Below are positions 1 through 7,114 of a stretch of 11,332 bases of DNA, one piece after another. Each line of letters starts with the position of its first letter. The first letter of the stretch is position 1. A program made the translations under genes and the position numbers. The stretch covers positions 1-11,332 of the forward strand of contig JAEXCN010000492.1 of the NCBI GenBank assembly GCA_023402175.1, written 5' to 3'. Source of the stretch: Pseudomonadota bacterium (GTDB lineage: Bacteria; Myxococcota_A; Polyangia; Polyangiales; Polyangiaceae). A model generated the notes under the pieces. It was not told the DNA's origin and ran no database searches. It was given only the letters and a program-made list of their open reading frames with translations.

Positions 1-2
1 TC

Positions 3-1952
3 TCGCGGCCGGGCGTGCCCGAGCCGCCGAGCCATGTGCCGGCACCGGCGGCGAAGCTCGCTGCGGCTCCGGCTCCGTCGAGGCCGCGCGTGCCGACGCT
101 GAGCCGCGCTGAGCCTCCGCCTGTACCGTCTCCGCGTGCTGCACCGCTGCCGTTCGATCCGGTCCCGACGCCGCCCGGCGCCGAGGTCTCGCAAAATGTC
201 GCGTCTCCGAGCAGCGCCGGGCAGATCCCGGCCCAGCCTGCGCGGCCGGCGTCGCACGTCGAGGGGACCAGGATCGGGATCGCGCCGGTCGCTCCGGCAC
301 TTGCCGTCGCGCCGGTCGGCCCGCTGCCTTCGTCAGCGATGCGGGGATCGGCCTCGATGATCGAAGCGGCGCGGACGCGGCGTTGCACGAGCTGCGGTGA
401 GCTCTATCCCGCCGACTTCCTCGTCTGCCCGCGCGATGCGACGCCGCTCGCCACGATCGAGGGTGCCGACGTCGATCCGCTCGTGGGATCGCTCATCGGG
501 GACACGTACCAGATCGTGCGCATCGTCGGCGAAGGCGGGATGGGGCGCGTCTACGAGGCGCGTCACCTTCGCCTGAAGGAGCGGCGCTTCGCGGTCAAAT
601 GCCTCCATGCGGATCTCGCGCGCAACCCCGAGATGGCGGCGCGCTTCCTTCGCGAAGCAGAGAGCGCGAGCTCGATCAAGCACGCCAACGTCGTCGACGT
701 GTTCGACGTCCATCATCTCCACGACGGCACGCCGTATCTCGTCGGAGAGTTCCTCGAGGGCGAGGAGCTCGCGGACTACGTGAACAAGCGCGGGCCGCTC
801 GAGCCCCGTGTCGCCGCGAAGGTCGCGCGCCAGGTCTGCAACGCGCTCTCCGCTGCGCACGAGCGCGGGATCGTCCATCGCGACATGAAGCCCGAGAACA
901 TCTTCGTTCTCGCGAGCTCGATCGCCGCCGTCGAGCGCGGCGAGTCGCGGACGCTCCATGTGAAGGTCCTCGACTTCGGCATCAGCAAGGCGGGACCGGG
1001 CGACAACTCGCATCTCACGCGCACGGGCGTGATCATGGGAACGCCGAGCTACATGGCGCCAGAGCAGGCGCGCGGCCGCCCGGTCGATCACCGAGCGGAC
1101 GTCTACTCGGTCGGCGCGTGCCTCTACTTCATGGTCACGGGGCGCCGCCCGTTCGACTCCGACGACCCGACGTCGACGCTCTCGATGGTCCTCACCGAGG
1201 ATCCGGTCCGCCCGCGCGAGATCGACCAGCGCATTCCCGAGATGCTCGAGCTCATCATCCAGCGTGCGATGGCGAAGGACGCCAACGATCGTTACGTCTC
1301 GATGAGCGATCTCGAGAAGGCGCTCGCGACATTCACCGGCAAGAACAGCCTTGCCGTGCCCTCGGGCAACTTCGTCATGGACGTCCCGCGGCCCGAGATC
1401 AACGTGAGCGGCGCGCAGCGCGCCTTCGACGTCGCGAAGGCGATGCTCGGCAGCGGCTCGCTCCCGCCGCCGGCGCAGCAGAGCAGCAATCTCGCCCGCA
1501 CCGCGCGGCCCACCATCATCATCACGAGCGCGGTGCTCGGCGCCTGGCTCCTCGGCGGAACCGTCGCGGCGCTCGCGGGGCTCGTTCGCGTCCTCCACGA
1601 CGGCGAGATCACGCTGACCGAGTCGCTCCTTCTCGTCGGAGGTTGCCTCGTCGCGGCGGGGACGCCGGTCTTCCTCTACGTGCTCCACCTGCGCAAGGTG
1701 ATCTGGCCGAACAGCGTCCGGGCGCTGCAGCTCGCGACCGACCTGAAACGGATCACGATCTCGGCGCTCGTCACGTACGGCGGATTCTCGATCCTCGGAC
1801 GCATCGTCCACACCGTGTTCTGGCGGAGCTCGCACGGGCTCGCGAGCGGCATCTGGGACATCGCGCTCTTCGTCTTCAGCATCGTGGCAGCGCTCACGAT
1901 CGGCGGGTTCGGTCCGCTCCTCCGGAACCTCCGCCGTCGGCGTCGCGACTGA
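3..1952 (+). CDS. Membrane-anchored Ser/Thr protein kinase with N-terminal zinc ribbon (5' end probably outside window)
   Basis: Hanks-type (eukaryotic-like) Ser/Thr kinase, expected to phosphorylate protein Ser/Thr in the cytoplasm; the substrate is unknown. Numbering from a GTG at 15, all core motifs are intact: Gly-rich loop GEGGMG at 172-177, ATP-binding Lys195 in AVK, catalytic loop HRDMKPEN at 288-295, DFG at 320-322 and APE at 348-350, in a domain spanning about 165-440. Before it lie a Pro/Ala-rich tail (1-115) and a short ribbon, CTSCG...CPRD (C124, C127, C138). After it, about 500-635 holds four hydrophobic segments and a final Arg-rich tail, so the protein is a membrane-tethered kinase without an obvious extracellular sensor domain. 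The frame is open to the left edge with the same Pro-rich composition, so the GTG at 15 is probably internal. The next gene starts one base after its stop, which suggests translational coupling. Function is secure at family level; the signal it senses is not. Confidence 0.95.
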   Translation, partial: SRPGVPEPPSHVPAPAAKLAAAPAPSRPRVPTLSRAEPPPVPSPRAAPLPFDPVPTPPGAEVSQNVASPSSAGQIPAQPARPASHVEGTRIGIAPVAPALAVAPVGPLPSSAMRGSASMIEAARTRRCTSCGELYPADFLVCPRDATPLATIEGADVDPLVGSLIGDTYQIVRIVGEGGMGRVYEARHLRLKERRFAVKCLHADLARNPEMAARFLREAESASSIKHANVVDVFDVHHLHDGTPYLVGEFLEGEELADYVNKRGPLEPRVAAKVARQVCNALSAAHERGIVHRDMKPENIFVLASSIAAVERGESRTLHVKVLDFGISKAGPGDNSHLTRTGVIMGTPSYMAPEQARGRPVDHRADVYSVGACLYFMVTGRRPFDSDDPTSTLSMVLTEDPVRPREIDQRIPEMLELIIQRAMAKDANDRYVSMSDLEKALATFTGKNSLAVPSGNFVMDVPRPEINVSGAQRAFDVAKAMLGSGSLPPPAQQSSNLARTARPTIIITSAVLGAWLLGGTVAALAGLVRVLHDGEITLTESLLLVGGCLVAAGTPVFLYVLHLRKVIWPNSVRALQLATDLKRITISALVTYGGFSILGRIVHTVFWRSSHGLASGIWDIALFVFSIVAALTIGGFGPLLRNLRRRRRD

Positions 1953-1953
1953 C

Positions 1954-2829
1954 GTGCGCTGCGCCAGCTGCTCTCACGATCTCCCGAGCGGATTCCCCGG
2001 CGCGACGGTCACGTGCGTATGCGGGCGGAGCACCGTGCTCCCGGAGGTACCGAGCGGAGCCGCTTCGAGGAGCACGGAGCGCGCGAGCGGCGGACCGTAC
2101 CGCTCGGCGAGCTCGATCGCGGCCGGAACGGTCGAGATGACCTGCCCGTATTGCGGGAACCGGTGCTCGCCGATGTTGCGCGTCTGCCCGCATTGCGACG
2201 TGCGCTTCGACAACGTCCGTTGCGCCCGGTGTTACACACTTCAGCCCCCGGGCTCGTTCGCCTGTGCGCGGTGCGGGCAGGCGCTCGATCTCGAGCCGCT
2301 GCTCGATGCGACCGACGCGCCGTGCCCTCGTTGCGTAGCGCCGCTCGAAGCCGCGGGCGGCGCCGGAGCATGGGAGGATGCGCGACTCCACGAGTGCCCG
2401 CGCTGTGGCGGGATGTTCGTTCCGCGCGAGGCGCTCGCCGACATCCTTCATCGAGCGGAGCTGAGCGGTCCGTTCCCCGAGGTGCCGCGCGAGCGCACGA
2501 TGGCGCTCGACGAGGTGAAGTACGTCCGGTGCCCGCTCTGCCACACGTCGATGAACCGCATCAACTTCGGCAAGCTCTCCGGTGTGATCGTCGACGTGTG
2601 TCGCGCGCACGGAACGTGGTTCGACGCCAGCGAGCTCACGCGTGTCGTCGCGTTCGCGGCCGGCGGTGGGCTCGCGAAGACGCGCGCTCGCGAGGAACAG
2701 GAGAGGAAGGAAGCCGCGAAGCATTCCGCGGCCACGCACGTGAAGCTCGTGAGCCTGCACATGCAGAATCACGCCGAGGATCGCCTCGAGGAGTGGCGCT
2801 TCTTCCTGCGCGAGCTGCTCTTCTGGTGA
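1954..2829 (+). CDS. Multi-zinc-ribbon protein with two TFIIB-type ribbons
   Basis: A 291-residue protein made largely of metal-binding knuckles. CxxC or CxC pairs occur at C3/C6, C21/C23, C64/C67, C78/C81, C90/C93, C104/C107, C124/C127, C148/C151 and C193/C196. The last half holds two copies of the zf-TFIIB-like pattern: CPRC...HECPRCGGMF followed by an acidic/aliphatic helix (124-165), and CPLC...VDVCRAHGTWFDASEL (193-228), where His219 replaces the usual final Cys. Such ribbons bind structural zinc; their partner is generally unknown. The GTG start at 1954 is preferred because it keeps the first CxxC and follows the kinase stop by one base. No signal peptide or membrane helix is visible, so it is probably cytoplasmic. 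The C-terminus (240-291) is charged and helical, ending LLFW. Being coupled to a kinase that carries its own ribbon, it may be a kinase partner or substrate; that is inference. Confidence 0.88.
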   Translation: MRCASCSHDLPSGFPGATVTCVCGRSTVLPEVPSGAASRSTERASGGPYRSASSIAAGTVEMTCPYCGNRCSPMLRVCPHCDVRFDNVRCARCYTLQPPGSFACARCGQALDLEPLLDATDAPCPRCVAPLEAAGGAGAWEDARLHECPRCGGMFVPREALADILHRAELSGPFPEVPRERTMALDEVKYVRCPLCHTSMNRINFGKLSGVIVDVCRAHGTWFDASELTRVVAFAAGGGLAKTRAREEQERKEAAKHSAATHVKLVSLHMQNHAEDRLEEWRFFLRELLFW

Positions 2830-2918
2830 GCACGCTTTCTGGTGCCACGTCTTCTGTGAGCACGTGTCCTGGCGAAGACGTTTTCTGGTGAAGACGCCTT
2901 CGGGGGAGGCGCGTCCTG
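2821..2918. repeat. Degenerate 15-16 bp tandem repeat overlapping a stop codon
   Basis: At least six imperfect units start at 2821, 2837, 2852, 2867, 2883 and 2899, with a possible seventh at 2914. The consensus is roughly TTCTGGTGAgcACGc. Unit 1 is the last two codons plus the stop of the zinc-ribbon gene (TTC TGG TGA), so the array runs from coding into non-coding DNA. Units 1, 2 and 5 are the closest to each other; 6 and 7 are strongly decayed. No hairpin or coding role is evident. Confidence 0.7.
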
Positions 2919-3020
2919 TCGTGCTTCCCGTCGCGCCTGATGGATCGCGCGTTGCTCGCTCGGGGCGTCGTCCCGACGTCGGCCGGCCGGAAAGTCCCGT
3001 GAAAACAGCTGGCAGGTGCC

Positions 3021-3043
3021 TATGTCGGTAAAGGTATGTCGGT
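3021..3043. repeat. Short direct repeat upstream of the PH-like membrane protein gene
   Basis: TATGTCGGT occurs twice with a 14-base period (3021-3029 and 3035-3043), 19 bases ahead of the start at 3062. It could be a regulator half-site pair or part of a promoter, since TATGTC is loosely -10-like. No convincing -35 partner is visible and it may be chance. Confidence 0.3.
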
Positions 3044-3061
3044 TGCATCGGAAAGCGCTCG

Positions 3062-3487
3062 ATGCCGACGGAGATCCGCCTCGAGGTCCACGAGAAACGC
3101 TGCCCGCTCTGGGCGCTCGGAGCACCGGGCGCCTATCTGCTTGCTTGCCTCGCGGCGGTGCGGGCCGTGCTCGTCGATCGTTCGGACGTCGGCATCGCGG
3201 GGATCCTCCTCGCGGCCGGACTCGTTCCGGCGTTCGCGATCCCGGCGGTCTTCACGACGAGGCGGGTGCGCCTCGTGCTGACGGACGAAGGCTTCGCGAT
3301 CGACGGCCGGCTCGAGAAGGTCGACGACGCGCGCATCGAGCACGCCGCACGCGGGACTGCGCTCCTTCACCTCGTGATGCGGAGCGGCCAGACCCGCTCC
3401 TTCGTCGCGCCTTCGTACAAGGAAGCGCAGCGGCTCATCGCAACGCTTCCGCCGGTCAGCGCACCCGCGGGCGCGCTCGCGGCGTGA
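3062..3487 (+). CDS. Small membrane protein with two transmembrane helices and a PH-like tail
   Basis: A 141-residue protein of unknown function. Two hydrophobic segments, about residues 18-38 and 43-64, are joined by a short loop (VDRSDVG). They are followed by a strand-rich cytoplasmic-looking tail (67-128) with the order 'RRVRLVLTDEGFAIDGR...ARIEH...LLHLVMRSG...', then a helix over 119-128. Two helices followed by a 'lT.egi.i..r..' strand pattern is the layout of bacterial PH-domain (YdbS/YokE-like) membrane proteins, so a bPH-type fold is plausible but not proven. ATG at 3062 is the only reasonable start: the frame has a TAA at 3029-3031 and GGAAAG (3050-3055) lies six bases upstream. It is separated from the kinase pair by 232 bases containing the tandem repeat, so it may have its own promoter. 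Confidence 0.8.
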   Translation: MPTEIRLEVHEKRCPLWALGAPGAYLLACLAAVRAVLVDRSDVGIAGILLAAGLVPAFAIPAVFTTRRVRLVLTDEGFAIDGRLEKVDDARIEHAARGTALLHLVMRSGQTRSFVAPSYKEAQRLIATLPPVSAPAGALAA

Positions 3488-3529
3488 CGCGCATCACGGC
3501 GAGTCGACGGCGTTCTGCAGCTCGCTCAT

Positions 3530-3560
3530 GAGCTCGAAGGCACCTTTTGCCTCCGAGCTC
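3530..3560. terminator. Terminator-like inverted repeat between convergent genes
   Basis: GAGCTCGAAGGCA (3530-3542) and TGCCTCCGAGCTC (3548-3560) form a 13-bp stem around a 5-base loop, with a single A-C mismatch at 3537/3553. In RNA from the minus strand that pair becomes a G-U wobble, so the stem is continuous in that direction. It sits in the 117 bases between the stop at 3487 (+) and the stop at 3605 (-), where a bidirectional terminator would be expected. Neither side has a U-tract, so it is not a textbook intrinsic terminator and may act as a transcript 3' stabiliser. Nothing else is seen in this gap. Confidence 0.6.
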
Positions 3561-3604
3561 GCCTGAGTCACGAGCGACATCGCCGTCGCAAGAAGACGTT
3601 TCGA

Positions 3605-5446
3605 TCAGAAGCGCGCCTGGACGGCGGCTGCCGCGCCGAGGCGGTTCGGCGACTGGAACACGCGGAGCGACGCGGTGCCTTCCGTCGGGTCGCGGACGAC
3701 GAGCGTGCCGTTGTTGTCGCGGATGAACTGCACCCAGCCGACGAGCGCGAACATGTCCGAGATGTCCCAGCGCAGTGCGAGGCGGGCCTGCATGATCGGC
3801 GTGCGATCCTTGTTGTAGGGGAGGATCGACTCGTCACCCTGCTGCCGGACGACGATGACGCGCTGGGCGGGGATGCCGCCGTCTGAGAACTCGCTCCGGA
3901 ACGTCGACGGCAGCTGGATGCCGCCGCCGATGCCGGGCGTCAGGCGCGCCGATGGGATGTGATAGTCGGCGGCGATCGCGCCGAAGAGCTCGGGGTCGGT
4001 CTTCGCGCTCTGCGGGAGCGTCTCGAACGGGATGAAGCCCGGGACGTTGCGGACGACGAAGTTGAGGTTCTTGTAGATACCCGTCGCGCTGAAGCGCAGG
4101 TACCCGGCGCGCACGACGCCCTGGACGGCGCCCGCGACCGCGGACTGGTCCTTCGTGGCCCCGGCGGCGTCGAAGTCCTTCAGATGTTGCTGCAGGACCG
4201 AGGCCTCGGCGCTGAGGCTCCAGGCGAACTGGTTCGGGTCGTACTTCTCGGGCTTGAAGAGGATGAGCGGCTTCGAGGGGTCGTTCCGGTAGAGGAGGAA
4301 GTCGACCGACTGCGGCACCGGCATGTTCTGGTGCACGACGACGCGGCCCGATCCGCCGTACGTGTAGACAGACTTGCCGCGCACGTCCTCGAGGTCGAAC
4401 TTGCCCTGCTGGAAGAAGCCGGCGCCGACGTCGAAGCGGAGGTTGTCGAGCGGATCGAAACCCGCGCCGCCGAGGAAGCCGTAGTTCGTCTCGCCGACGC
4501 GCACGGTTTCGACTTCGCTCTCGCCGCCGGGGTTCAGCACCTGCTCCGGCTGGACGATCGTCGCGGTCTTGAAGCCGCCGAAGACGTAGAACTTCTCGTG
4601 GTCGTACTGGATCTTCGCGCCGGGCGCGGCACCCTGCAGGCGCGGGAAGATCGACTGGTTGATGTTCGCCGCGGTGCCGCCCCAGGAGAGGTCGTAGAGG
4701 TAGCCGAGGCGGAAGCGGTCGGTGTCGAGCGGGAAGAACGTGAGGCCGAGGCCCTCTTTCTCGTTCGCGCCCGTGTTGTAGAAGAGGCGCAGGTACGAGC
4801 CGGAGTCGTAGAGCGCCGAGTTCAGGTTGCCGGTGTTCGCCGCGAGCTGCGCGAGATCGAAACGCATCACGAGCGCGGCCTCGGTCGTGAGGCCCTCGAT
4901 GAACGCCGGCAGCTTCTTGTACATCACGAGGTGCGTGATGTTCTCGCGGCCGCTGAAGCGCGAGTTCAGGTTGTCGAAGAAGAGGCGGTACTGCGGGCGC
5001 TCGCCGACGCTGAACGTCGGTGAAAGCGGCACGAGCTCGCCGGTCTTGTGGAGGAAGTCGTCGTCACCGAACGTCCAGGTGAGACGCGTATCCATGAAGC
5101 CGCGTCCCTCGGCTGCGCCCGGAGGCGCCGTGCCCGCAGCGCGAGCGCCGGCGGTGCCAGAGACGTCGATGGTCGTCTGCGTCTGCGTTCCCGTCTGGAC
5201 TTGAGCGCCCTGCGGCGAGCCCGTCGTTCCCGCCGAGACCCCGCCGGTGGCGTTTGCGTCGCCGCCCGCCGGCGTCGTGTTCGGCGTCGTGCCCGTCCCG
5301 GGCGCAGGCGTCGTCGTCGGCGATGTCGTCGTGGTCGACGTCGTCGGCGCTGGCTGCGTTGTCTGCGCGTGCGCAGTGGTGGCGAGTCCGAGGACGACGA
5401 GCGTGCTGGCGACCGAGAGACCAGACCTGATGAGAGACGAGCGCAT
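3605..5446 (-). CDS. Predicted outer-membrane beta-barrel protein with Thr/Pro-rich linker
   Basis: A 613-residue exported protein, not recognised by name. Residues 1-27 are a Sec signal peptide (RSSLIR..., hydrophobic core, cleavage predicted at AHA-Q). Residues 28-113 are a low-complexity Thr/Pro/Ala/Gly linker. From 116 the chain alternates aromatic and polar residues in many short strand-like stretches joined by Gly/Asp/Asn turns and ends ...VQARF; a C-terminal Phe is the usual last residue of outer-membrane barrels. No POTRA, TonB-plug or OmpA peptidoglycan-binding domain is apparent. A TTG at 5461 would extend it by five residues, but GGAG at 5456-5459 sits nine bases before the ATG at 5446, which is therefore chosen. 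It follows the OB-fold protein on the same strand after 81 bases without a clear terminator, so it is probably the last gene of that operon. It could be a porin or anchoring partner for the exported nucleotidase; this is inferred from position only. Confidence 0.82.
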   Translation of the reverse strand: MRSSLIRSGLSVASTLVVLGLATTAHAQTTQPAPTTSTTTTSPTTTPAPGTGTTPNTTPAGGDANATGGVSAGTTGSPQGAQVQTGTQTQTTIDVSGTAGARAAGTAPPGAAEGRGFMDTRLTWTFGDDDFLHKTGELVPLSPTFSVGERPQYRLFFDNLNSRFSGRENITHLVMYKKLPAFIEGLTTEAALVMRFDLAQLAANTGNLNSALYDSGSYLRLFYNTGANEKEGLGLTFFPLDTDRFRLGYLYDLSWGGTAANINQSIFPRLQGAAPGAKIQYDHEKFYVFGGFKTATIVQPEQVLNPGGESEVETVRVGETNYGFLGGAGFDPLDNLRFDVGAGFFQQGKFDLEDVRGKSVYTYGGSGRVVVHQNMPVPQSVDFLLYRNDPSKPLILFKPEKYDPNQFAWSLSAEASVLQQHLKDFDAAGATKDQSAVAGAVQGVVRAGYLRFSATGIYKNLNFVVRNVPGFIPFETLPQSAKTDPELFGAIAADYHIPSARLTPGIGGGIQLPSTFRSEFSDGGIPAQRVIVVRQQGDESILPYNKDRTPIMQARLALRWDISDMFALVGWVQFIRDNNGTLVVRDPTEGTASLRVFQSPNRLGAAAAVQARF

Positions 5447-5455
5447 CGAGCGGGG

Positions 5456-5459
5456 CTCC
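5456..5459 (-). promoter_or_regulatory. Shine-Dalgarno GGAG that decides the barrel gene start
   Basis: GGAG on the minus strand lies nine bases upstream of ATG 5446-5444. The competing upstream TTG (5461-5459) overlaps this motif and has no ribosome binding site of its own, so the shorter start is favoured. Confidence 0.6.
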
Positions 5460-5527
5460 AAGGGAGAACGGAACTACGAGACGTGGACGAGAGGCCCGTG
5501 GGCCGATGGCGACGAAACGAGGCCCTG

Positions 5528-7114
5528 TTACTGCGGGTTCTCGTCGAGGACCGTGCGCGGGAACACGCACGCTTTGTCGGAAGGAAGAGGCTGCGCCTCG
5601 AGGTCGACGACGATGTCGTCCTTGCAGCGGGCCTCGATCGTGAACTGCGAACCACCGGAGAAGAAGTGGAGCGTGCCGGAGAAGGCCTTGAGCTGCTGGC
5701 CCTTCCGCTCGAGCGGCTTGAACTCTGCAGACGCGCTCGCGTCGGCCTGGATCGCGGCCGAGCCGTTCTCGTCGGTGACCGTCAGACGGAAGGTGCTGCG
5801 CGCCGCGAAGTTGGAGTATTCGGTGCACTCCGGGTTCGAGGTGCACGCGTCCGAGCATCGCTGCTCGGGGTTGCCGGTGGTGAAGTCGATCCGGCCGTCC
5901 TTGTTGAGGTCGCAGTTCGTCGCGCCTGCCGTCGGGACGAACACGCCGTTCTGCTCCTGCATGTCGCCGGGCCCGAAGAAGGGCGTGACCTTGACGGCCT
6001 TCTCCCCGGAGGAGAGCGCGCGAACGAGGCTGCCGGACAGCGGCAAGAGCTGCGGCGAGCCGCACGCGCCGGCGGCGTTCCGCGGACAGATCTCGGCCGT
6101 CTCGAGGACGCGGGGCTCGGGCACGAGGCAAGGCCGCTTCTGCGGATCCCACTCTTCGAGCGTCCACGTCGGATAGGAGATCTGCGTGAAGCCGAAGAAC
6201 TCCGTCGCGGTGCCGGCGAACGTCTTCAGGCGATCGCAGACGCGCATGCGCGGCGGGGCGTTGAAGTTGAATGCGAAGACGCTGTTGAAGCCGCCGCGGG
6301 CGTCCTTCGTGTCCGTGACGTAGAAGCCGTCGGAAGCGATGCGCGTCACGACCATGTCGAAGTCGAACGCCTGGATGACGTTGCCGTCCGGGTCGAGCTT
6401 GTCGTGGTACCCGGTGTCGACCTGCAGCTGCTCCTTCTGGTACGGCGTCTTCCCGCTACCGGAGCACGTCGACGGATCGGCGGGATTGCCGCACCTGAGG
6501 CCACGCAGGTCGGCGACGCGCGGCAGCCGGTAGTAAATCGGGACACTCGCGCCCTGCGCGTAGCTCCCGCCGGTCTCGCTGTCGTCGTTCGCGAACGCGC
6601 AGCCTTCGTCGGCAGGGAAGTCGATCTTCCCATCGCCGTCGTCGTCGATGCCGTTCGAGCACGAGGGGGGAGGGATGCTGACCGGATCGACCGGCACGTA
6701 GCCGAGATCGTCCGCGAGGATGTACGTCGTGCCGTAGGCGTTCGTGACCTTGACCTCGGTCTCCGGCGACACCCCGTTCGTCAGGCGGAGGTTCCGTCCT
6801 TCGGCGTCGGGCGACTCGATGCGCTCGATCGCGCCGGGCTTGGACGAGACGCGCACGTAGCCGTTGAACGACGTGTCGACGTTGCCGAGCTGGTCGAGCG
6901 CGCGGACGACGATCTTGAACGGCTGGGCGACATCGACCGTCAGCGGGAGCGGCGCGAGGCGCGCCCCGACGACGGCGGTGTCGTCCTGACCAGTGAGCTC
7001 GATCTGGAGGCGCGGACCGCCGCGCGGCTTGCCGAACCCCTGGCTGTCGCAGGCGCCCTGCGCAAGGGCGAGCGTCACGACCGCTGCACCGAGGGTCAGA
7101 GACGAGAGCTTCAT
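5528..7114 (-). CDS. Exported Cys-rich protein with YhcR/NucH-type OB-fold-like segments and calcium-loop motifs
   Basis: A 528-residue secreted protein. MKLSSLTL... is a signal peptide ending AQGAC at Cys22, so it is probably a lipoprotein, although Gln at -3 is not a canonical lipobox. An Ig-like strand-rich region (35-135) is followed by CSNGIDDDGDGKID...C (152-172), a DxDGDGxxD calcium loop, and a second EF-hand-like loop, CDLNKDGRID (401-410). Residues 250-316 read VVTRIASDGFYVTD...VFAFNF...CDRLKTFAGTATEFFGFTQI. This fits the OB-fold attached to secreted nucleases and nucleotidases (YhcR/NucH type: 'dGFfvqd... v.V.G.v.Ef.g.TqI'). A weaker second copy, LKAFSGTLHFFSGGSQFTI, is at 475-493. 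No nuclease active site is visible, so binding rather than catalysis is suggested. ATG 7114 overlaps the upstream stop by 4 bp (ATGA), with GGAG at 7126-7129. A longer frame to 7378 exists but is only the shadow of the neighbouring gene. Confidence 0.88.
   Translation of the reverse strand: MKLSSLTLGAAVVTLALAQGACDSQGFGKPRGGPRLQIELTGQDDTAVVGARLAPLPLTVDVAQPFKIVVRALDQLGNVDTSFNGYVRVSSKPGAIERIESPDAEGRNLRLTNGVSPETEVKVTNAYGTTYILADDLGYVPVDPVSIPPPSCSNGIDDDGDGKIDFPADEGCAFANDDSETGGSYAQGASVPIYYRLPRVADLRGLRCGNPADPSTCSGSGKTPYQKEQLQVDTGYHDKLDPDGNVIQAFDFDMVVTRIASDGFYVTDTKDARGGFNSVFAFNFNAPPRMRVCDRLKTFAGTATEFFGFTQISYPTWTLEEWDPQKRPCLVPEPRVLETAEICPRNAAGACGSPQLLPLSGSLVRALSSGEKAVKVTPFFGPGDMQEQNGVFVPTAGATNCDLNKDGRIDFTTGNPEQRCSDACTSNPECTEYSNFAARSTFRLTVTDENGSAAIQADASASAEFKPLERKGQQLKAFSGTLHFFSGGSQFTIEARCKDDIVVDLEAQPLPSDKACVFPRTVLDENPQ

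Noticed and set aside
333..1835. A 500-codon minus frame opposite the kinase
   Set aside because: Charged low-information translation antisense to a kinase whose catalytic motifs are all intact.
2821..2918. CRISPR array
   Set aside because: Units are contiguous, 15-16 bp and degenerate, with no spacers and no cas genes.
3012..3030. Possible sigma-54 promoter TGGCAG...TATG before the 3062 gene
   Set aside because: The -12 GC element is missing at the required distance.
1894..3048. A 384-codon minus frame opposite the ribbon gene and the tandem repeat
   Set aside because: Composition is that of an antisense shadow, and its start lies in the intergenic region without a ribosome site.
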